Assembly (NCBI GenBank): GCA_030345135.1
Contig: CP128386.1
Coordinates: forward strand, 5,531,227-5,595,226
Length of the DNA: 64,000 bases
Reading direction: 5' to 3'
From: Chitinophagaceae bacterium DXS
GTDB taxonomy: Bacteria; Bacteroidota; Bacteroidia; Chitinophagales; Chitinophagaceae
Position numbers and translations under genes: made by a program
Part shown: piece by piece, positions 1 through 7,594 of the stretch
Layout: each line of letters begins with the position of its first letter
How positions within the stretch are numbered: the stretch's first letter is position 1
The notes under the pieces: model-generated
What the model was told of the DNA's origin: nothing
The model's database searches: none
What the model saw: only the letters and a program-made list of their open reading frames with translations

Positions 1-922
1 CAGAATCCCGTAGCATTTCTTCTGCCCTCGCTAGCTCAACTCTGGCCCAAATTCGGGACACAAGCTCCTGCATAAGGGCCAAATCCTCTGCCGTCCACTG
101 ACGCGTTTTTAAGTCAATGACAGAAAGTAAGGAATTGAATTTACCATCCTTTGCAAGTGGTACTGCAATAAAGGACCTTACCCCCAAAGCAGCAAAGTTT
201 TTGGCGTTGAACCGGGAGTCGTTAAAAGCATCGCAGGCAACAGAAAGCTTGCCCATTATTCATTCTTTCTGCTTCTTCGCGGCTCCATAATTCTTCTGTA
301 TCATATATTCCCTTTAATGATGGGACAAAATCGGCATTCCATCCATAATTTGCTACTGCAGTAGTCCGGTCATCAGTAATTTCCGCAAAACTGCACCACG
401 GCACATCAAAGTGTTTTGCAATCTTTTCAGCTAGTTCGTCAAGGCCATTTCTTATATTTCTTAACATGACTAGATCTCTGGTAATTTCCGAAAGGAAAGA
501 TTGATTTTTTTGATAAATTTTTACCTGCGTAATGTCTTTAAATAAAATGGCAATGTTGGCTTCAGAATCTTCTCCTATTTTAACGTAAGATGCATCAAAC
601 CAACGTCCGAGGCTGTGAATATGCTGCTCCACCCGGACCAGCGTTGGAAACTCCGCTGCTTTTCGCGCATATTGAAGTATTGTTGTCAGCAAGTTTGGCG
701 ACAATTCACTGGCTTTCTTGTCAATTACATCAGTCAATCCAGTGTGCCTTTCAAAGGACTGGTTAACATGCCGAAGACCAGATCGGTAATATCTCCGGTT
801 CTATCTCTTTGGGGCTCCAGGATTGCAACACCAAAATCGACGGCATCGAATAATCGTTGACATTCGTCAATCAGCGGAAGATGTAAGGAAGGCGATATAT
901 TGGTACTATTGCTTTTGTTCAT
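1..922 (-). pseudogene. PAS/GAF sensor kinase, frameshifted and cut by the window edge
   Basis: The gene starts at 922 and runs off the left edge. The first part (922-734) begins a PAS domain, including a stretch reading FDAVDFGVAILEP. Near position 785 one base appears missing. The next frame continues with the classic PAS text NQSFERHTGLTDVI and then a GAF domain. Near 235 the frame shifts again, and GAF sequence continues to the edge (SFIAVPLAKDGK, then an LARAEE linker). Two shifts in about 900 bases point to a decayed gene, although read errors cannot be excluded. By analogy with Bacteroidota PAS-GAF kinases the missing part should hold the kinase core, but that is not visible here. Confidence 0.7.
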
Positions 923-1387
923 GCTCTATTATCTTTTAAGAGGCTAAATGGAATACTGCAAAAGGCTTGCAAAGTTTTAGAAACATGGAATTATCATCCC
1001 GCGGTAAGATATTGAGGAAGAGTTCCACACTATACGGAAAGTTGCACCCTTGAAATATTTTTCATAACTCACTTTGCGGCAAGTGCTCAGAAAATGATCA
1101 GCAGGCAACAAATAATCTCCTGATATGATCGCCACTGGTTTGTTCACAGATGGGAAATAGACAGACAGAGTTTCTGCATTTTAATCTGCACAAAACGTAG
1201 GCAGAAAACCTCAAAATGCTTCATCGTCCGGAGCTAACTATGTACAAATTGAAAAAAGTAAGCTTTAAAATTTGCACATACTCTACCTCACGTAATCAAT
1301 CATTTATTGAAAAAACTGTAACATTTCCGTTAGCCGAAGTATTACAAGCACGCAACATTGTTTGCCGGTTCTTTTTTTATTGGTGAA
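923..1387. other. Intergenic, no gene seen
   Basis: AT-rich gap between the divergent kinase remnant and the DUF4402 gene. I see no open frame with a recognisable product and no strong hairpin. It should hold promoters for both neighbours. Confidence 0.4.
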
Positions 1388-1451
1388 GTCATCCAAAGTC
1401 TACAGGAAGTCGTCCAAAGTCTACAGGAAAACCGTCCAAAGTCTACAGGAA
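1388..1451 (+). repeat. Three tandem 21-22 bp repeats in the leader of the DUF4402 gene
   Basis: Three adjacent copies share the core TCCAAAGTCTACAGGAA. Copies lie at 1388-1408, 1409-1429 and 1430-1451, and the last is one base longer. The array ends 48 bases before the DUF4402 start codon, so it lies in the promoter or 5' leader. It could be a multi-site operator or simple replication slippage. Confidence 0.8.
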
Positions 1452-1499
1452 ATCCTGAATTGTCCACTTAGCTTTGCCCCGATTAAATCCAATATAAAA

Positions 1500-2003
1500 A
1501 TGAAAAAAGAGATCCTTCTCACACTTGCGCTTGCAGGTTTTACGATTGCTTCGAACGCACAATCAACTGCTAGCGCTACTTCTACAGCAACAATTGTTAC
1601 CCCTATCAGCATTACAAAAAATGTCGACGTGAGTTTTGGTAACATCGCCGTGGGTGCATCCGGTGGTACAGTAATACTAGCAACTGACGGAACACGTTCT
1701 ACAACCGGGGGAGTTACTTTACCTACCACTACAGGAACTGTTACGGCAGCAGATTTCACCGTTACGGGTACCGACACTTACACATTCTCTATTACGTTAC
1801 CTACAACACCGGTTACTCTTACCCGTGCAAGCGGCACTGAAACAATGGATGCTACTGCTTTTACAAGTACTCCTTCAGGTTCAGGTACTTTAAGTTCAGG
1901 TACAAAAGATGTTAAGGTTGGTGCTACATTGACCGTGGCTGCATCGCAGGCTGCCGGAGTTTATACGTCGGGAGACTTTGATGTAACCGTTAATTACGAA
2001 TAA
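1500..2003 (+). CDS. DUF4402 protein, probable surface fibre subunit
   Basis: A 167-residue protein. The start at 1500 is preferred over upstream frame extensions because it gives a clean signal peptide (MKKEILLTLALAGFTIASNAQ). The mature chain is very rich in Thr, Ser, Gly and Ala with few charges, and looks all-beta. It has the DUF4402 marks VSFGNIAVGASGGTVIL near the front and the terminal VTVNY. The same two marks occur in the shorter relative at 3053, and a chaperone and usher gene follow on the same strand. I infer that this is the major subunit of a chaperone-usher-type fibre. DUF4402 itself has no assigned function, so the pilin role is inference from context and shape. A strong terminator follows it, so it may be transcribed at a higher level than the downstream genes. 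Confidence 0.82.
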   Translation: MKKEILLTLALAGFTIASNAQSTASATSTATIVTPISITKNVDVSFGNIAVGASGGTVILATDGTRSTTGGVTLPTTTGTVTAADFTVTGTDTYTFSITLPTTPVTLTRASGTETMDATAFTSTPSGSGTLSSGTKDVKVGATLTVAASQAAGVYTSGDFDVTVNYE

Positions 2004-2016
2004 TTGTCATTTTTTT

Positions 2017-2054
2017 GAAGGAAAAACGTTGATGACAGCGTTTTTCCTTCTTTT
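2017..2054 (+). terminator. Rho-independent terminator after the DUF4402 gene
   Basis: A perfect 12-bp stem (GAAGGAAAAACG at 2017-2028 with its complement at 2039-2050) and a 10-base loop are followed by a T run. It separates the first subunit gene from the chaperone gene. Confidence 0.8.
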
Positions 2055-2140
2055 AAAACTTCTTCGGCAGTAATATTATTTCCGAGGGTGCGGCCTATTA
2101 GGAATAATACTGATTTAATTTACCATCTACTTTCTTTTTT

Positions 2141-3001
2141 ATGTTGTCCTGCTTACTTCCTGGATCATCGTTTAGTAATAGATCAAGGCGTTCCAGCATT
2201 TTATTTCCGGTTATTATGCTTTGCTTTTTTTCTTTAAAATGCTCAGGTCAGGGGAACCTTTTAATTATGCCGAAAAGAGTGGTCTTTGAAGGTGTTAAGA
2301 GGTCAGAGGAATTGAATCTTGCCAACATTGGTCATGATACAGCCACATATATTATTTCTGTGATGCAAATAAGAATGAAGGATGATGGTTCAGTTGAAAA
2401 AATCGACCGGCCGGACTCTGGACAAAATTTTGCTGACAGGAACTTCCGTTTTTTTCCGCATACCGTTACCCTTGCTCCTAATGAAGTACAGGCTGTTAAA
2501 GTGCAACTGATAAAATCATCCGAATTGGCTACTGGTGAATACCGTTCTCATTTATATTTCAGAGCGATACGCAATTCTGATCCGCTCGGGGAAAAAGAGT
2601 TACAAAAAGACTCGGGCATATCGGTAAAACTTGTACCGGTTTTTGGCATGTCCATTCCTGTGATTATACGTGTAGGTGAAAATACTTCCAAAGTAAGTTT
2701 TTCTGATATTTCATTTCACCTGGAAAAAGAAACAGATCCCGTTTTGAAAATTACTTTTAACCGTACCGGAAACATGTCGGTTTATGGTGATGTGCAAATA
2801 GATCATATTTCGCTGCAAGGTAAAGTAACACGTGTAGGTACAATAAAGGGCGTGGCGATTTATACGCCTAATGCTTTACGCCATCTTCAGTTTGAATTAT
2901 ATAAAATTAACGGGATTGATTATCATACCGGAACTCTTCAAATAACTTATAACTCATCAAACGACACAAAACTTTCAGAGGCGGAAATCAATTTGAACTA
3001 A
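2141..3001 (+). CDS. PapD-like periplasmic chaperone for fibre subunits
   Basis: A 286-residue protein with a basic then hydrophobic N-terminus (about residues 17-36, ending SGQ) that looks like a signal peptide. The mature part begins with a strand reading IMPKRVVFEGVKRSEELNL, followed by a FPHTVTLAPNEVQAVKVQL stretch. This matches the first immunoglobulin-like domain of pilus chaperones (edge strand, then P-N-E-x-Q motif). A second beta domain starts near residue 170. It would hold unfolded DUF4402 subunits in the periplasm and pass them to the usher. It lies between the first subunit gene and the second subunit/usher pair, 52 bases from the latter. The start at 2141 is the first ATG; the true start could be slightly further in. 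Confidence 0.75.
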   Translation: MLSCLLPGSSFSNRSRRSSILFPVIMLCFFSLKCSGQGNLLIMPKRVVFEGVKRSEELNLANIGHDTATYIISVMQIRMKDDGSVEKIDRPDSGQNFADRNFRFFPHTVTLAPNEVQAVKVQLIKSSELATGEYRSHLYFRAIRNSDPLGEKELQKDSGISVKLVPVFGMSIPVIIRVGENTSKVSFSDISFHLEKETDPVLKITFNRTGNMSVYGDVQIDHISLQGKVTRVGTIKGVAIYTPNALRHLQFELYKINGIDYHTGTLQITYNSSNDTKLSEAEINLN

Positions 3002-3052
3002 AAATTAAGTCGCATACTCATTTGTGGTTTGCCAGAAATATTTATACAAGAA

Positions 3053-3562
3053 ATGAGCGTTACAAGCAATATATGGTTAGTGTGTAAAAAATTATTTCAA
3101 TTCGTTTGTGTTATCCTGCTCTTTATTATGCCTTGCACATGTGTGTATTCACAAAATGTGTCTGTGATACCTGTTCAAAATATCAGTTTTGGCGCCTTTT
3201 CTCCCGGCATTTCGGGTGGAACAGTGATTATTTCAGAAAATGGTTCACGTTCTGTTACAGGTAGCGTTATTCCGTTTAATATGGGCATACAATATCATCC
3301 TGCTATATTCGAAATAGAAGCGCCTGCAGGCACTATTATCTCAATATTAATGCCTGACAATATTATACTTTCCGGAAGCAATGGCGGCTCTGTTACATTA
3401 CATTTAGATAAGACAGAACCTGCTATGCCTTTTAACACCACAGTATCCCCACCTGAACGAACCAGGGTAAGTATCGGAGGAACGCTTACAGCAGGAAGCT
3501 CTATGACCACCGCACCAGGCACTTACACCGGTTCTTTCTCAATCACGGTTAACCAGGAATAG
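3053..3562 (+). CDS. Second DUF4402 protein, probable minor or tip subunit
   Basis: A 169-residue protein. The ATG at 3053 is chosen over an earlier TTG in frame. It has a hydrophobic signal segment (FQFVCVILLFIMPCTCVYSQ). The mature chain repeats the DUF4402 pattern ISFGAFSPGISGGTVII near its start and ends SITVNQE, parallel to the first subunit's ending. It is less Thr-rich and more varied than the gene at 1500. It sits 26 bases before the usher gene, so co-transcription is likely. In chaperone-usher clusters a second, less abundant subunit next to the usher is often the tip or an initiator, which is the role I infer here. Confidence 0.78.
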   Translation: MSVTSNIWLVCKKLFQFVCVILLFIMPCTCVYSQNVSVIPVQNISFGAFSPGISGGTVIISENGSRSVTGSVIPFNMGIQYHPAIFEIEAPAGTIISILMPDNIILSGSNGGSVTLHLDKTEPAMPFNTTVSPPERTRVSIGGTLTAGSSMTTAPGTYTGSFSITVNQE

Positions 3563-3588
3563 GAAATCTTAAATTTATAATCATTCTA

Positions 3589-6543
3589 ATGCCTCCCAGA
3601 GACACATATTTATCCGGTACAATATGCAGGTCTCCACACCTTTTTTATTTTGTTTTTATTTTCTTTGTTTCTCTATCTCTTTTGTATTGCAATGCCGGGA
3701 AGGCGCAGGTAGATGATAATTTAAACTACTACGAAATTTCAATTACCCTTAATGTTCCTAAAATAGGCGGCTCTGAAATCCCGGCCATTGTTCACGGCCA
3801 AAGAATTTATTTGCCGGTAAAAGACCTTTTTGATTTTTTAAAAATCAGGAATATACTTTCAGCGGGTATGGATTCGGTGACAGGTTTTTTTATCAATCCA
3901 CAGGTCACCTATTTAATTGATGAAGTAAATCACAGGATCAGGTACGATGAAAAAATATTTGAACTTAAACCTAATGATTTGGTGAAAACCGAAACGGGTC
4001 TGTATTTAAACGCTGATTATTTCCGGGAGGCCTTTGGATTAGATTGCATTTTTAATTTTCGAAGCCTTTCTGTTACGCTCAATACACAAATAGATTTACC
4101 TGCAATACGGGAGATGCAGCAGGAGTTAATGCGACGTAACATTAGTCGGCTGAAAGGAGAAAAGCAAGCAGATACAACTATTGCGCGGAAATTTTCAATG
4201 TTTCATCTAGGTTCGGCCGATTGGTCCATAGTAGCCACTCAACAATCGAATTCGGGAGATAATACCAGGGCTAACCTTAATATGGGGGCATTTGTTGCGG
4301 GAGGAGAAGCAAACGTATCCTTAAATTATACGAGTGCTCAGCCTTTCAATCAAAAGCAACAGTATTATAGCTGGAGGTATGTTAATAACGACCATTCCAG
4401 TCTGCGTCAAGTAACAGCCGGAAAGTTACTCATTCATTCTACGTCTTCTATTTACGCACCAGTTGTGGGAGTTCAATTTACCAATACGCCTACTACTTAC
4501 AGAAAATCATTTGGCACCTATAAGCTTACTGACAGAACTGAACCGGGCTGGATGGTGGAGTTGTATGTAAATAACATTCTACTGGACTATAAAAAAGCCG
4601 ATTCGTCAGGCTTTTTTACTTTCGAAGTACCCATGGTTTACGGAAACTCAGTTGTAAAACTGCGCGTATATGGCCCGTGGGGAGAGGAACGATACCGGGA
4701 ACAAAATATTATTATACCCTTTAATTTTCTTCCACAAAATGAATTTCAATATACAGTAACAGCAGGCCGCGTGGAAGATGAACAAAAGAGCTTGTTTTAC
4801 CGAACAGATGTTAATTACGGCTTTACCCGGCATATTACCATAGGCACAGGAGTAGAATATCTCTCATCTCTCGCCTCTGATAAAAGTATGCCCTACTTAA
4901 ATGCATCATTCAGATTAGGATCCAAACTATTAATAACAGCAGACCATACTTACGGAGTGAGGTCAAATGCAACTATCAGTTACAGCCTGTCTTCCAAAGC
5001 GCAGGTCAATGTTAGTTATACGAAATACGATAAAGATCAAACCGCAGTCAAATACAATTACCTGGAGGAGCGGAAGATTGAATTATCAATTCCTCTTCAC
5101 AGCAGAAATTTTAACGCTCTTTCACGTTTAAAACTCGGGCAGTTTATACTTCCAAACACAAAATATACTACTGCAGAATATACAATAACCGGAGTTTTTG
5201 CAGGCATCAGTTCAAATCTTACGACCTACGGAATGTTTTCGCAGCATCCTTATGTGTACAGTAATTTCACTCAGACTTACCGGCTCCTCCATAATATCAC
5301 ATTCTCTCCTCAAATGCAATTCGATTATACCAGGAAGCGCTTTAATATGTTCAAGTGCGAAGCGGGAAAAAATATAAGTACAAAAGGCTATCTCAATTTC
5401 TCTTACCAAAGAGATTTTAACATCAAAACAAGCTATTTAGGAATAGGATTCCGATATAATTTTTCTTTCGGGCAAGCATCTTTTTTTGCAACCCAAAGTA
5501 ATCATACTTCTAGTCTCGTTGAATCGGCAAGAGGAAGCTTTCTTTATGATGATAACACAAATTATTTGCGTGCAAATAATCGAATCGGCGTAGGTAAGGG
5601 AGGACTTATCATTCTCTCCTATCTTGATATTAACGGTAACGGGCACCGTGATTTAAATGAACCCAAAGTTGCAGGCCTGAAATTGCATATCAATGGTGGC
5701 ATTACAGAGCGTAATGATCGCGATACAATAATACGTATACTTGAACTCGAAGCATTTAGTAAATATTTAATTGAACTGGATAAGAACAGTTTTGATAATA
5801 TAGCATGGCAAATTAAAAAACCTAATATCAGTGTTACCATTGAACCAAACCATTTGACATTAATTGAAGTTGCAGTAACGGTTGCAGGAGAGGCTTCGGG
5901 TATAGTATCTCTTTGTAATAATAACAAAACGAACGGCCTGAGCCGTATAATAATTAATTTTTATGATAGCAATTTTACCCGCGTTGCTCATACGCTCACT
6001 GAACCCGGCGGATATTTTACTTTTATGGGCTTTACACCCGGCACTTATACTGCCAGGCTTGATACTGCCCAACTACATAATCTAAATTTGACTTGTACTC
6101 CTGAGACTATAACCTTTAATATTCAAGCAAGTGAAGACGGCGTAATAGTAGACAACCTTGAATTTAAAGTACAATCTCTTTTAGATACAAGTAAGCAGGT
6201 TGCTGCTAAAAAAGAAGTTGGCGGAGTAAAGGCCTCAGATAGTAGTATTCAATACGGTAATAAAGGTACTTTGTCTCAGCAGAAGACATTAACTGGAGAG
6301 GAAAAGCGTGAACCACTGAGTGATTATAAGCAAAAATATCTGATTAAAAAAAGTAAAAAGAAACAATTACAAGAAGTGAAAAAAAAGCCGAAGGCGGTTA
6401 TTCCTCCGGCAACGCAAAACGAGAATCCGTTAAATCTGATCTTGAAATATTTAAATCTTAAAGAAAGATGGAATTTTTCAACATTCGATTCCTTACTAAT
6501 TTTTGTTAATCAATTTATCTCTCATGATAATGATCGTCGATGA
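3589..6543 (+). CDS. Outer-membrane usher-like protein of a chaperone-usher system
   Basis: A 984-residue protein with a signal segment (residues about 18-40, ending KAQ). An N-terminal soluble part (about 45-170) leads into a long beta-rich region typical of a 24-strand usher barrel. A plug-like segment is visible near residues 320-380: PGWMVELYVNN, then a FEVPMVYGNSVVKLRVYG stretch and GPWGEERYRE, which closely follows the FimD/PapC plug pattern. The barrel ends near residue 660. Carboxypeptidase-regulatory/SdrD-like beta domains follow (LDINGNGHRDLNEP near 680, GYFTFMGFTPGTYTARL near 800). The last 120 residues are Lys-rich and low complexity. The stop codon lies 20 bases inside a broken receiver gene, so the natural C-terminus may have been altered by a deletion. 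It would secrete and assemble the DUF4402 subunits. Confidence 0.72.
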   Translation: MPPRDTYLSGTICRSPHLFYFVFIFFVSLSLLYCNAGKAQVDDNLNYYEISITLNVPKIGGSEIPAIVHGQRIYLPVKDLFDFLKIRNILSAGMDSVTGFFINPQVTYLIDEVNHRIRYDEKIFELKPNDLVKTETGLYLNADYFREAFGLDCIFNFRSLSVTLNTQIDLPAIREMQQELMRRNISRLKGEKQADTTIARKFSMFHLGSADWSIVATQQSNSGDNTRANLNMGAFVAGGEANVSLNYTSAQPFNQKQQYYSWRYVNNDHSSLRQVTAGKLLIHSTSSIYAPVVGVQFTNTPTTYRKSFGTYKLTDRTEPGWMVELYVNNILLDYKKADSSGFFTFEVPMVYGNSVVKLRVYGPWGEERYREQNIIIPFNFLPQNEFQYTVTAGRVEDEQKSLFYRTDVNYGFTRHITIGTGVEYLSSLASDKSMPYLNASFRLGSKLLITADHTYGVRSNATISYSLSSKAQVNVSYTKYDKDQTAVKYNYLEERKIELSIPLHSRNFNALSRLKLGQFILPNTKYTTAEYTITGVFAGISSNLTTYGMFSQHPYVYSNFTQTYRLLHNITFSPQMQFDYTRKRFNMFKCEAGKNISTKGYLNFSYQRDFNIKTSYLGIGFRYNFSFGQASFFATQSNHTSSLVESARGSFLYDDNTNYLRANNRIGVGKGGLIILSYLDINGNGHRDLNEPKVAGLKLHINGGITERNDRDTIIRILELEAFSKYLIELDKNSFDNIAWQIKKPNISVTIEPNHLTLIEVAVTVAGEASGIVSLCNNNKTNGLSRIIINFYDSNFTRVAHTLTEPGGYFTFMGFTPGTYTARLDTAQLHNLNLTCTPETITFNIQASEDGVIVDNLEFKVQSLLDTSKQVAAKKEVGGVKASDSSIQYGNKGTLSQQKTLTGEEKREPLSDYKQKYLIKKSKKKQLQEVKKKPKAVIPPATQNENPLNLILKYLNLKERWNFSTFDSLLIFVNQFISHDNDRR

Positions 6544-6628
6544 CGAACCCCATTATCTTGATTTACTTAAACATTTTTTGGAGCAAAATAAATTCATTGT
6601 TGATACTGCATTGTCCGGCATACTTTAG
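6524..6628 (+). pseudogene. Response-regulator receiver remnant
   Basis: A 34-codon frame starting ATGATAATG encodes MIMIVDDEPHYLDLLKHFLE and then a few more residues before TAG. That is the beta1-alpha1 start of a receiver domain with its acidic pair. Everything after the first helix and second strand is gone. It overlaps the end of the usher gene, which suggests that a deletion joined the two genes. Confidence 0.6.
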
Positions 6629-6758
6629 CAGTAAATAGTTATCTGATGCATTTTTTTCAACCTTGTACTTGTATAAATTTCATGATGCCGCAACCCTCTA
6701 TAGATTATCGCTTGTTAAGTGCAAGAGAGAGAGAGTCATCTAGCTATTCAGTTTGCGT

Positions 6759-6878
6759 AAACAAGAATCGGAACGAGCGTTTAAAAAAGTTGCTGAAGCA
6801 AAATGCAGCAGTAAGCTAATGTGCTGGCACATTCCTGATACACCGGAAAAATCGCTTCAGATGCGCTTTTACCTTTAA
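6759..6878 (+). pseudogene. Possible LytS-type histidine kinase remnant
   Basis: A short open frame without a start reads KQESERAFKKVAEAKCSS, which resembles the coiled segment just before the H box of Bacteroidota LytS-like kinases. The expected MNPHFIFN box is not present. With the receiver remnant just upstream it may be the scar of a LytS/LytR pair. The match is short. Confidence 0.3.
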
Positions 6879-7048
6879 AGTGATTTACTACTGTAAAAAA
6901 AGTAATGTTAAGAAGATGCATATACTGGACTTCAATTTAGTGTGAGGTAGGTTTCTATTTAACTCTTATTTATCTTATACTATGTAAAAACCGTAATGTT
7001 TCTGCATCATAGATCCACTTTGGCAGTGGACTTTTATCAAACAAAACC

Positions 7049-7378
7049 TTATTTCTCTTCTGAGTCAATGAGCAATCTTTCAGCCATCTTTCGCTCTGTT
7101 ATATCATTACATATACCCAACAACTGCGTTACTTTTCCTTCCTCTATACATATCTTCTTTATCCATATTACAAAAGTCAGCAAATGAATTATTTACAACC
7201 TGCAGCGTGAACCGGTTGTCATCCTCTACTTTCATGAGCCACATAGCGTTCTCTGTGCTATTAAATACTAATGAAAGCTGCTGTTCACTGCGAAAACTTG
7301 CCTGTCGCAAGTATTCCGCAGGACCATTTGCACCAGTTAATGCTAAGTCAATTATACTGGCGAATTTTAAAAATTAAC
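7049..7378 (-). pseudogene. PAS-domain kinase fragment with a frameshift
   Basis: Reading leftward from about 7378, an open frame without a start codon encodes PAS sequence (SLVFNSTENAMWLMKVEDD, then VVNNSFADFCNM). Near 7135 the frame must shift to continue as GKVTQLLGICNDITERKMAE, the usual PAS-PAC ending. It then stops after EEK at 7049. Both ends of a real kinase are missing, so this is a decayed fragment. Confidence 0.65.
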
Positions 7379-7594
7379 GCGTCAATAATTTTATTTCATG
7401 TTTAAACTTATCAAACTTATAGAACTAACGCAAACAGCTGTATTCATTCAGCTCCTGTTGCCATTACAACCTGGCCGCTTTAACTATTTCCAGATAAAAT
7501 CCGGGCTGATTTGGTAGATACAAGTGCCGCTGCGAAACACTTGCGCTAGATGAAGGTATATTCTTCATAACTTTAGTCTTCAATATTCCTCTTA

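Noticed and set aside
1388..1451. CRISPR array
   Set aside because: The three units are directly adjacent with no spacers and there are no cas genes.
1362..1499. N-terminal extension of the DUF4402 gene through the 21-bp repeats
   Set aside because: It would place a repetitive basic segment before a clean signal peptide; the ATG at 1500 is far more likely.
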